Origin: Ilex aquifolium
Taxonomy: Eukaryota; Streptophyta; Magnoliopsida; Aquifoliales; Aquifoliaceae
Direction: 5' to 3'
Assembly (NCBI GenBank): GCA_951799425.1
Contig: OX637402.1
Span: 9,948,001 to 10,012,000 of the forward strand
DNA length: 64,000 nucleotides
A program made the position numbers and the translations under genes. Of the stretch, positions 56,084 to 64,000 are shown piece after piece. Position 1 is the first letter of the stretch; each line of letters opens with the position of its first letter. The notes below the pieces were generated by a model. The model was not told the DNA's origin and did not search any database. It was given only the letters and a program-made list of their open reading frames with translations.

Positions 56084-57392
56084 TGATTAACCATCAAAAG
56101 TGATATCTTATTATATTTAATAATTGGTTAATTGCATATTATTTGTGATTAAATGTGTTAAATTCCTTGATTTTCTAGTTTGATACTTTTTCTAGCTGTT
56201 TGGTTTATTTTGCAGGTAAATTGGTTGATTTAAAGTAATAATGGATAATGCAAGTGAAGCAATCACTAGAGGAAGAATCACAATTGATAAGGATTGAAGA
56301 GTCAAGATTGAGATAGGAAAACTTGAAGATAAATCAGCATTTTAATCCTTATAAGAGTCCAAGTTAGAAGAAAACTCATTTAAAGTTGGATTAAGAAAGT
56401 TTCCTAGAAGATAAGGATTTGACACGTCTTCAGTATTTCAGTCATAACTTTTGACTCCGATATCGTATTGACCTGATATTTGCGGTGTTGGAAAGAAGAC
56501 TTCAAGGGCTACAGAAGTGTATTTCACGAAAATTTCGTGATTCAGTCTCTAAATATGCGAAATTCAAGCTCGAAGTCTGGACAGATTTTGTACCCGCGGG
56601 CCCCAAGATTTATGCACGGGATTTAACCTTACAAGACATCTTTTTGGGAAAGGAATTCCTTCCAACCTGTACTTATGATTTATTTTACTATAAATAAAGA
56701 CTCTCATCTAGTGAGAGAGGAAAATTAGATTAGGATTTATTTTATTTATTCTTTTCTCCATTTTTTTACCATGTCTGGCTAGAAGGCTAAGCTAGGGCTA
56801 GGGGAAAACCTCTCGACGGAGTACGGTATTTTTATTGACTCTTGTACTTAAGGATTTATGTTATTGTGTTAATTTAATCCCTAATCTTTTAGCAAAGTGT
56901 TTATGCTGTATAAACTCCTGAGTTGTTGTGCCACGTACATCGATTGCTTGAATTTCCCTGCGTGTAAATCACTGGTTATTCCACGCTGGAAGGATTAACA
57001 TTATTTCATAAAATAATATAATTGAATGATTATTCAGGTTCCTGGTAATCTTTTGATTATAACCTTTGGATTTATCACTTGATTTGTTAATCGGATTAAC
57101 TGACATTTAATTCCTGTTTCAAGTCAAGCTTTGAGTCTTTAACTATTATTGTATGAAGTTGAGAGAGAGTACCTGATGCTCTAATATTTATTTTATTACT
57201 GTTTTAATTACAAAAATCACTTTTCTCCAATCAACAACTTTCCAAGCAAATCTTTTTTCCTTTCAAATTACTTTTATTGTTCGTGTGATTGTTTCTTGTT
57301 TTCATAATTCCCTGTGGTTCGACCTCGGATTCCCGAGAAATTTATTACTTCGCACAACCTGCACTTGGGTGATCAATTCTAAAGTTGTAGCA
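56084..57392 (+). repeat. F: 5' LTR
   Basis: 1,309 bp, TGATTAACCATC...AAAGTTGTAGCA. It has a TATAAATA box at 56689-56696 and a CTTGGATTCCCGAG/CCTGCACTTGGGTG end like E and G. There is no palindrome array in the U3. The 70-residue frame at 56485-56697 recurs in the other LTR and has no known relative. Confidence 0.95.
56689..56696 (+). promoter_or_regulatory. TATA box of the F 5' LTR
   Basis: TATAAATA followed by AAGACTCTC; the twin in the 3' LTR is at 61058-61065. Confidence 0.6.
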
Positions 57393-57614
57393 AGTTTTTG
57401 GCGCCGTTGCCGGGGAATTGTTTGAAGGCAAAGAACACATCGCCATCTATTGAGGTTTGCTTGATTTGAGATTCGTCACAGATCCGGTAATCTCGTCCTT
57501 TTTTTTTATTATTTATTGTTAATTATTTGTTTTATTTTTCCTCAGGTTAGATATTTCATAATTTTTATTTTTATATTTTATATTTCTTTTAATGTGGTGT
57601 GAAGATTTTCCCCG
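57393..57614 (+). other. F: leader with tRNA-Asp primer site (57399-57416)
   Basis: A perfect TGGCGCCGTTGCCGGGGA seven bases after the LTR end. The leader then becomes AT-rich up to the ORF start. Confidence 0.93.
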
Positions 57615-58388
57615 ATGGAGGAACTGTGTGTGTTTTGTGATGTGTATGGGCATCCCATTGAGGTTTGCCCTTTAATTCCAACTGCTCGAAAAATTTTGAG
57701 GAATGAGACAATTGTCTTACCTAATTCGTCTCAACCTTACCCCGACCATTGTTTTGAAACTTTTTATCCCAATTTTGGTTGGGGGAATGAACATTATCAG
57801 TTACCTATATATGTCACATCACCACAAGACCCTCCCCAATATCCACCCTACCATGACCTACAAGAAGAGAATTTGGAGAATATTCTTAACGAATTTATGC
57901 AAAGCCAACTAGCTTTCAATGCCCAAACAAGTCAAGATATTAAAGAGATACAAGATATACTCAATATATTGATACAAAAACAAGAGGTTAAAAATAGTCA
58001 ATATGAGAGTGATTTTTTTCCTGAACTACAAACTGAGGATGAATCCATTAATACTCTTGATAGTGAAGAATTAAGTGACATTATTATTCCACAAGAGGCT
58101 AATGAGCCCAAAGACGTTTCATTATCAACAAGTAGTAATGAGATTCACATATCTAATCTTGGTGAGGGTATGAAAGTTGAATTGTGTGCTATAATTGATA
58201 AATATCTATTTTCTATCTCATTATTAGATTTGCATAAAAATGTAAATATCTCCCTTTTCTTGCATGTTCAAAAGATATATTGGATATATGAGTGGATAAT
58301 TCGATTAAAGGAGTTATTTCGACACCACATTTTTAAGCCAATAAAATTGAATGGTCGTATATTCAAATCTGACTTTAAACCGGATTGA
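57615..58388 (+). CDS. F: mini-Gag-like protein starting at a zinc knuckle
   Basis: A 257-residue intact frame, the only one in F. It begins MEELCVFCDVYGHPIEVCP, a CX2CX4HX4C knuckle (C5, C8, H13, C18), as in the Gag of E and G but without the capsid domain before it. NFGWGNEHYQ, PPQYPPYHDLQEENLENILNEFMQSQLAFN and DIKEIQDILNILIQK then follow the C-terminal tail of Athila Gag (compare [26 protein letters not shown] in E). An acidic middle follows. The end (FKPIKLNGRIFKSDFKPD) resembles the integrase tail FKLNGQRLKPYHDRF. It looks like an internal deletion that fused the Gag tail to the Pol tail. It could bind element RNA; that is inference. Confidence 0.75.
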   Translation: MEELCVFCDVYGHPIEVCPLIPTARKILRNETIVLPNSSQPYPDHCFETFYPNFGWGNEHYQLPIYVTSPQDPPQYPPYHDLQEENLENILNEFMQSQLAFNAQTSQDIKEIQDILNILIQKQEVKNSQYESDFFPELQTEDESINTLDSEELSDIIIPQEANEPKDVSLSTSSNEIHISNLGEGMKVELCAIIDKYLFSISLLDLHKNVNISLFLHVQKIYWIYEWIIRLKELFRHHIFKPIKLNGRIFKSDFKPD

Positions 58389-60452
58389 ACGTGAGCTTTT
58401 ATTTTTATTTGTACATAGTAGTTAGATTTTATTTTATTTTATTTTGTTTAATTTCAGTTTCATTTTTATTTGTTTCAATTTATAGTTTTTTTGTTTGTTG
58501 AGTATTTTATTTTTAGGTTTTAGCGTTGTTGCAGCACCAGGTATTCCTATCCCTTTTATCTTTATTCATTATTTTTATTGAGTAATAAGATATTTATTTT
58601 TACATTGAGGACAATGTTGGATATAGGTTGGGGGGGTATGAGTATGCTTTGTATTGTGAAAATTCCTAGTTTATTTTTTTTTTTAGTTTACTTTGCTAAA
58701 AAAAAAATATAAAAAAAAATTTGTTGGTTATTAAATATTTAAATAATATTTTTATGCATAATTTGATACCACAACATAGAAATAATTTGCTTAGCTTTAA
58801 ATTTGCAACTGTTTAAGCATCACATAGAACTTTATTCTATATTTTTGTATCTCATATCATGTTCTTATAAAAACTCAAAATTTGTGCACTTTAGACTTTA
58901 ACAAGTTGAAAATTTGTTAGGTATTTTACCTTGAGAACTTGAAACATATAGTGGAGATGCATAAAAACCCTAGTGAGTTTTTGTTCCAATCTTTCTTGGA
59001 GGGTTATTTACATTTACTCAATAAAAAATATTTTTATTCAGCTAATCTCCTTCAATAGTCTCATTATTTTTGTTTTGGTTAACACCAATATTGTGAATGA
59101 TTGCTTGACTTTGAATTATTTGCATGAGAAGTGTGTTATCAAAAGCTCTTGAGATATGATTTTAGGCCATCTTTGTCATTATTTGAGCCTAAACCTTATT
59201 TTTTGAATATTATTATCCCTAGAAGCCATGATTGAGCCTTTAAAGCAAAATTTTATTTCTTATACCCAACATATAATAACCAAGCCAATGAGAAAAAATA
59301 ATATCTTTTACCCTTGGTTATCCTGAGATTGAACTTTTATTGTTTATGTAATTTGGGAGATGTTGGTTAAAAAAAGAAAAAAAAAAAAAAAAAAGAGTTT
59401 TACATACTTGTGAATATTTGCATTAGATGTCTTGCTGAAAAAAAGAAAAGAAAAAAAAAAGTTGAAAAAAAAAAAGAAAGACAATATGTCTAGCAGTGAA
59501 AAAAACAGATTGAAAAAAAAAAGAGAAAAAAAATAGCAAGCATGTGTTTGAAAAGAGAAAAAAAATATGAGCAAGTGATGTAAATTGTGCTTCTAGAGGA
59601 TGGAGAGTGAAAGGCTATGGAAAGAAGTTTGGTTGTGTAATGTACATGTTCTCTCGGGATAGTCTTTTGAATTTCTGAATATCTTTCGTTTCAAAACCCT
59701 AATCCCAAGGCCCCATTACAACCTTAAATAAAGTCTTATCTGATCTCAAGAGTGTATTGAGGATGCATGACTTGTGTGAATAAGGAAGAGAATAGTGATT
59801 ATTTGTTTATTGTGTGTTGATTTCCTTTCATGAGACTATGTCAAATCTTTTTCTTTTGGATTACGTTTTTTTAATAGACATGTGAGCATTATTTTGTTTT
59901 GACTTAAATATCTTCTTCTCACATGTGATATTTGAGGGAATAATCACTATAATCTGAGAGAATCTTTTATGAGTGAATTATCTAGTGAGATTTGGCATTG
60001 AGACGAATAGTTGATAGTTGTAGAGGTGATTACCGGATAAATTACTGACTTGGTATAGTTAATTCACACTACTCACGAGTTTATATGAGAATATGATAAG
60101 TTCATACATTTATATAGCGTATAATTCTATATTTTGCTTTGCATGAGCTTATAAAAAAAGTTTGCATCTTAGAATTTTTATATTGTGGTAGCAATTTGTG
60201 TTATAAAATTATTATTTAGATATTTGATTACAGGTTGATGTTTGTGGGTATCATCTCTGGAAACCCTCACGAGACTATACTCGTCCACTAGGGGGAACCT
60301 AGGGGTTTAAAGGCTTGTTGCATATGCTAAATGCAATCGTGAGACCTACGAAAGTGGATTTGTGTTTATTTTATTAGGATATTTTGTTTTTAGTTTTTAG
60401 ATTTTAGGATTCATGTATTACTAGGGACTAGTAATATTCAGGTTGGGGGGTG
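58389..60452 (+). other. F: 3' untranslated region with internal (58626-58636) and terminal (60441-60452) polypurine motifs
   Basis: GAGGACAATG and AGGTTGGGGGGG lie about 240 bp after the ORF stop. Next come blocks shared with the 3' region of G (GCCATGATTGAGCC near 59228), a 200-bp A/G tract (59363-59575), an unrelated GC-richer block near 60236-60350 (CTCGTCCACTAGGGGGAACC), and GGTTGGGGGGTG next to the 3' LTR. No gene seen. Confidence 0.8.
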
Positions 60453-61761
60453 TGATTAACCATCAAAAGTGATATCTTATTATATTTAATAATTGGTTAA
60501 TTGCATATTATTTGTGATTAAATGTGTTAAATTCCTTGATTTTCTAGTTTGATACTTTTTCTAGCTGTTTGGTTTATTTTGCAGGTAAATTGGTTGATTT
60601 AAAGTAATAATGGATAATGCAAGTGAAGCAATCACTAGAGGAAGAATCACAATTGATAAGGATTGAAGAGTCAAGATTGAGATAGGAAAACTTGAAGATA
60701 AATCAGCATTTTAATCCTTATAAGAGTCCAAGTTAGAAGAAAACTCATTTAAAGTTGGATTAAGAAAGTTTCCTAGAAGATAAGGATTTGACACGTCTTC
60801 AGTATTTCAGTCATAACTTTTGACTCCGATATCGTATTGACCTGATATTTGCGGTGTTGGAAAGAAGACTTCAAGGGCTACAGAAGTGTATTTCACGAAA
60901 ATTTCGTGATTCAGTCTCTAAATATGCGAAATTCAAGCTCGAAGTCTGGACAGATTTTGTACCCGCGGGCCCCAAGATTTATGCACGGGATTTAACCTTA
61001 CAAGACATCTTTTTGGGAAAGGAATTCCTTCCAACCTGTACTTATGATTTATTTTACTATAAATAAAGACTCTCATCTAGTGAGAGAGGAAAATTAGATT
61101 AGGATTTATTTTATTTATTCTTTTCTCCATTTTTTTACCATGTCTGGCTAGAAGGCTAAGCTAGGGCTAGGGGAAAACCTCTCGACGGAGTACGGTATTT
61201 TTATTGACTCTTGTACTTAAGGATTTATGTTATTGTGTTAATTTAATCCCTAATCTTTTAGCAAAGTGTTTATGCTGTATAAACTCCTGAGTTGTTGTGC
61301 CACGTACATCGATTGCTTGAATTTCCCTGCGTGTAAATCACTGGTTATTCCACGCTGGAAGGATTAACATTATTTCATAAAATAATATAATTGAATGATT
61401 ATTCAGGTTCCTGGTAATCTTTTGATTATAACCTTTGGATTTATCACTTGATTTGTTAATCGGATTAACTGACATTTAATTCCTGTTTCAAGTCAAGCTT
61501 TGAGTCTTTAACTATTATTGTATGAAGTTGAGAGAGAGTACCTGATGCTCTAATATTTATTTTATTACTGTTTTAATTACAAAAATCACTTTTCTCCAAT
61601 CAACAACTTTCCAAGCAAATCTTTTTTCCTTTCAAATTACTTTTATTGTTCGTGTGATTGTTTCTTGTTTTCATAATTCCCTGTGGTTCGACCTCGGATT
61701 CCCGAGAAATTTATTACTTCGCACAACCTGCACTTGGGTGATCAATTCTAAAGTTGTAGCA
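60453..61761 (+). repeat. F: 3' LTR
   Basis: 1,309 bp; I see no difference from 56084-57392. E gag resumes right after its end. Confidence 0.95.
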
Positions 61762-62146
61762 AGTCCCTCCCACAGAACAAGTGTGTGGGATTTGTGCGCT
61801 AACAGGGCATCCTACTGGGGAATGCCCGACCATTCCGGCATTCAAAGAAGTTTTGTTGGAACAAACAAATGCCATTTCCAATTTCAACAAGCCTTACTCC
61901 AACCCATACTCTGAAACATACAATCCAGGGTGGCGGAACCACCCAAATTTCAGTTGGAGAAACACACAACCAAGCCCCATGAATCAGCAACAAGGGCCAC
62001 AACAACCACCTCAAGGACCTCCACAATATCCTCATCAACAAGGGCCACCACATCCACCTCAAGTACCTCCACAATATCCTCCATATCAACCACCACACAA
62101 AAGGAGCCTTGAAGATACATTGAATCAATTCATGCAAACCCAATGA
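61762..62146 (+). CDS. gag: E: Gag C-terminal part with zinc knuckle (continues behind F)
   Basis: Right after F the text (PPTEQ) leads into a CCHC knuckle, CGICALTGHPTGEC, and IPAFKEVLLEQTNAISNFNKPYSNPYSETYNPGWRNHPNFSW. A Pro/Gln-rich stretch with a QQGPPxPPQxPPQYP repeat follows, and then KRSLEDTLNQFMQTQ. The frame ends at TGA (62144-62146). G reads CAAATGAG at the same place, while E has CCAATGAG, so one A is missing and the frame shifts by one base. The initial GTG at 61781 is not a start; the part belongs to the Gag that begins at 55148. Confidence 0.9.
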
Positions 62147-64000
62147 GCTATAACAATAGTTCTACTCAGGCTTTTATTGATTTCAAGGCCCAGACCACAC
62201 AATCTTTTGAGGATCTCAAAGGCCACATTCAAAAGCTGACCCAGTCCATGAGCACACATGAGAAGGGAAAATTTCCTGCCCAACCAAAGCCTCCACAAGG
62301 CCAATTTCAGGTGGGAAATCCATCAACTATGGAAACTCCACAAGACCAAGCCAAAACTGTCACCACATTGAGAAGTGGCAAAAAGATTGACAAGTCCATC
62401 AGAAACATGCTAATTCCAGACCCAAAACCAGACTCAATTCCAGCCAACCCATTAAGTGAGCCAGAACTTGCAACAAAAAATGACTGTGATCCCATGATTG
62501 AACAAGAACCAGAGCCATCAAGGGAAGAAGAACCCTCGTGTTCTATTCCTGCTCCTTTCCCTCATAGACTCAAGAGCATACAGAAAGCAAACAATCAGTC
62601 TGAAATTTACGAGCTTTTCAAGCAAGTAAAAATCAACATCCCACTTCTGGATGCAATCCAACAGGTTCCAGCTTATGCCAAGTTTCTAAAAGACTTGTGC
62701 ACAGTCAAAAGAAGCCAAAATGTTCAAAAAAGAGCCTTCCTCACAGAGCAAGCCAGTGCCCTACTTCAACACAAAATCCCTCTAAAGTGCGAAGATCCAG
62801 GGTGCCCCACTGTGTCATGTGTCATTGGAAATTTCAAAATTGAGCAAGCATTGTTAGACCTTGGAGCTAGTGTCAACTTGCTTCCTTTCTCTGTCTACCA
62901 TCAGTTGGGTTTAGGTGAACTGAAACCCACTTGCACCACACTCCAATTGGCAGATAGATCTGTAAAAATTCCTAGGGGTATTGTTGAAGATGTACTTGTC
63001 CAAGTGGATAATTTTGTCTTCCCTGTAGACTTCATTGTTCTAGATACTCATCCAGAAGTTCATTCAGAAACTCCAATTCCTGTCATTCTTGGTCGACCTT
63101 TTCTAGCAACCTCCAATGCACTAATCAATTGCAGGAATGGTATTATGAAATTGACTTTTGGGGATATGACTCTCGAAATGAACGTCTTTGACATTGCAAA
63201 ACACCCAAGAGAGTACGAGGAGGTAGGAGAAATAAATTTCATTGAGTCATTGATACAAGCACATCTGAATGACTCATTCTGTGAGGATCTTAGTGAATCA
63301 ACTTTGTCAAAATCTGACTCATCTGACTCTCTGGAACAAAACTCCATTGAGTGCCCTACCTTCAATGTGGGGACATGGGCTCCTAAATTTGAAGAAATTT
63401 CATCAAGTGGTACAAAACCACTATCTTCAAGTGACAGGCCACCAAAGCCTGAACTGAAACCGCTCCCATCTGATCTCAAGTATGCATTTTTAGGTGAGGA
63501 TAAATCTTACCCAGTGGTAATTTCTTCAAAAATCACAGACTTGCAAGAAGCTCAATTAATTGAAGTTCTTAAAAGTCATAAAAGCACCATTGGGTGGACC
63601 ATCGCTGATTTGAAAGGTATAAGCCCGTTAATTTGTAATCATGCCATATACCTTGAAGAGGACTCAAAACCCTCTCGTCAAATGCAGCGACGATTGAATC
63701 CTCACATGAAAGAGGTTGTGAGACTGGAAGTGCTCAAACTCCTGGATGCAGGGATAATTTTTCCTATCTCCGATAGCAAATGGGTTAGTCCAACCCAAGT
63801 TGTACCAAAGAAATCTGGAGTCACAGTAGTCAAAAATGATGCAAATGAACTCGTGCCAACACGAGTCGTCACAGGATGGCGAATGTGCATTGACTATCGA
63901 AAACTCAATCTGGTGACTAGAAAAGACCATTTTCCTCTTCCCTTCCTTGACCAAGTCCTCGAGAGAATAGCAGGCCATGAATTTTACTGTTTCCTGGATG
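62143..64000 (+). CDS. pol: E: Pol, open to the window edge (protease and start of RT)
   Basis: From ATG 62143 to the last base I read about 619 codons without a stop. In order: [65 protein letters not shown], then the protease with [18 protein letters not shown] and [22 protein letters not shown]. An acidic linker follows, then PELKPLPSDLKYAFLGEDKSYPVVISS, IGWTIADLKGISPLIC, and the RT start: [56 protein letters not shown]. The catalytic FMDD lies just outside. Minus-strand frames over this stretch are shadows. Pol is read in the frame after the one-base loss at 62142 and looks undamaged otherwise. Confidence 0.92.
   Translation, partial: MSYNNSSTQAFIDFKAQTTQSFEDLKGHIQKLTQSMSTHEKGKFPAQPKPPQGQFQVGNPSTMETPQDQAKTVTTLRSGKKIDKSIRNMLIPDPKPDSIPANPLSEPELATKNDCDPMIEQEPEPSREEEPSCSIPAPFPHRLKSIQKANNQSEIYELFKQVKINIPLLDAIQQVPAYAKFLKDLCTVKRSQNVQKRAFLTEQASALLQHKIPLKCEDPGCPTVSCVIGNFKIEQALLDLGASVNLLPFSVYHQLGLGELKPTCTTLQLADRSVKIPRGIVEDVLVQVDNFVFPVDFIVLDTHPEVHSETPIPVILGRPFLATSNALINCRNGIMKLTFGDMTLEMNVFDIAKHPREYEEVGEINFIESLIQAHLNDSFCEDLSESTLSKSDSSDSLEQNSIECPTFNVGTWAPKFEEISSSGTKPLSSSDRPPKPELKPLPSDLKYAFLGEDKSYPVVISSKITDLQEAQLIEVLKSHKSTIGWTIADLKGISPLICNHAIYLEEDSKPSRQMQRRLNPHMKEVVRLEVLKLLDAGIIFPISDSKWVSPTQVVPKKSGVTVVKNDANELVPTRVVTGWRMCIDYRKLNLVTRKDHFPLPFLDQVLERIAGHEFYCFLD

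Larger units (their letters stand above)
56084..61761 (+). mobile_element. F: young non-autonomous Athila-related element
   Basis: 5,678 bp with two 1,309-bp LTRs that look identical along their length, a perfect tRNA-Asp primer site, an internal and a terminal polypurine motif, and a 3,060-bp interior holding one 257-codon ORF but no capsid, protease, RT or integrase. It sits in gag of E. The flanks (ttgtc before; agtcc after) do not form a clean 5-bp TSD; a 4-bp TSD with one mismatch (tgtc/agtc) is possible and would restore the E frame. The LTR start TGATTAACC and the 3' untranslated text link it to the E/G group. Confidence 0.93.
1519..64000 (+). mobile_element. G: old Athila-like retrotransposon hosting most of the window
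   Basis: G starts at 1519 with TGATTAACCCTAA, the same start as the LTR of E, and its 3' LTR lies beyond the right edge. Its own sequence is found in pieces: 1519-2395 and 31338-31959 (5' LTR), 31960-32043 (primer site and leader), 35697-44466 (gag, pol, ORF3 relic, 3' untranslated region). H1 with its contents, I with H2, and C with its contents account for the gaps. The left flank is gtgga (1514-1518); the matching right TSD is not visible. Its genes carry many stops and frameshifts, and RT has lost its catalytic Asp pair, so G is dead and is the oldest of the plus-strand Athila-like copies here. Confidence 0.85.
44467..64000 (+). mobile_element. C: Athila-like element close to B, split by D and E
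   Basis: C starts at 44467 (TGATTAGCAC, as in B) with cgtat as left flank. Its own parts are 44467-48741 and 51640-53350. It has a 5' LTR, primer site, gag and pol of the same family as B (gag start MWGRDD in both). It is broken off in RNase H by E; integrase, ORF3 and the 3' LTR lie beyond the window if they survive. Several nonsense and frameshift mutations show that it is older than B. Confidence 0.9.
53351..64000 (+). mobile_element. E: Athila-like element, nearly intact in the window, split by F
   Basis: E starts TGATTAACCC at 53351 in the RNase H region of C, with left flank atact. It has a 1,669-bp 5' LTR, a perfect primer site, gag (55148-56083, continuing after F at 61762) and pol, which is open at the window edge. 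Its LTR end and Gag are like G, of which it appears to be a much younger relative. Only one frameshift is seen (near 62142). The 3' part lies outside. Confidence 0.92.

Noticed and set aside
56485-56697. 70-codon frame found twice (also 60854-61066) as a possible small gene
   Set aside because: It lies in the LTR of F and is duplicated with it; it has no recognisable domain and spans the TATA box.
59344-59574. Phe-rich minus-strand frame
   Set aside because: Translation of an A/G homopurine tract.
63060-63978. Minus-strand frames at the right edge
   Set aside because: Shadows of the plus-strand Pol of E, which is open over the whole stretch.

Overview
The window is plant nuclear DNA made entirely of LTR retrotransposons. 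I find no host gene, tRNA or rRNA gene, and no sign of bacterial or organellar sequence. Evidence for a plant: Ty3/gypsy polyproteins of two plant lineages, primer sites for plant tRNA-Asp and initiator tRNA-Met, 1.3-2.9 kb LTRs with TATAAATA promoters, and 5-bp target-site duplications (TSDs). The Tekay/Del chromoviruses have a C-terminal chromodomain and a tRNA-Met primer site. The Athila-like elements have a DLGAS protease, an FMDDFSVF-type RT, a tRNA-Asp primer site, and an extra ORF behind pol. The species cannot be named from this. A gene-poor, probably pericentromeric, region of a large genome is the likely setting.

Layout. I name twelve elements by letter. Z (Tekay, +) is the outermost; only its chromodomain relic (1-303) and part of its 3' LTR (380-1518) are inside. 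Z is split by G (Athila-like, +, very decayed), which runs from 1519 past the right edge. The 5' LTR of G (1519-2395 and 31338-31959) is split by solo LTR H1 (2396-2581 and 29578-31337). H1 is split by A (Tekay, -, 2582-29572, TSD agaac). The left LTR of A holds solo LTR J (4329-6138, TSD catat). The right LTR of A holds the full-length Athila-like element B (-, 13372-28086, TSD ccgag). In the G leader sits solo LTR I (-, 32044-35691, TSD atata), itself split by solo LTR H2 (32522-34493, TSD aagtc). G gag, pol and an ORF3 relic follow (35697-44466). C (Athila-like, +) enters G at 44467. C carries solo LTR D (Tekay, -, 48742-51634, TSD aatgg) and is split by E (Athila-like, + , from 53351). E is split by F (+, 56084-61761), a short non-autonomous element. 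E gag-pol resumes at 61762 and is still open at the right edge.

Relative age follows the nesting. The two F LTRs look identical. The two B LTRs differ at roughly six or seven bases in 2.2 kb, the two A LTRs at twenty-odd in 2.7 kb, and G is riddled with stops and has lost its RT catalytic aspartates (all counted by eye).

How the parts work together. A, B, C, E and G each encode or once encoded Gag and a protease-RT-RNase H-integrase Pol; B and G add an envelope-position ORF3. F keeps LTRs, primer site and polypurine tracts, plus one 257-codon ORF that starts at a Gag zinc knuckle, so it must use proteins from a relative.

The most unusual pattern is in the LTRs. Seven of the nine Athila-like elements carry arrays of self-complementary 10-14-mers in the 5' part of U3, with a different motif in different families. 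In B, C and I the slot starts 246-247 bp from the LTR 5' end. The B motif (CTTCCGGAAG followed by GTTC or ATTC) matches the heat-shock element consensus, and it occurs both in the LTR and upstream of ORF3.
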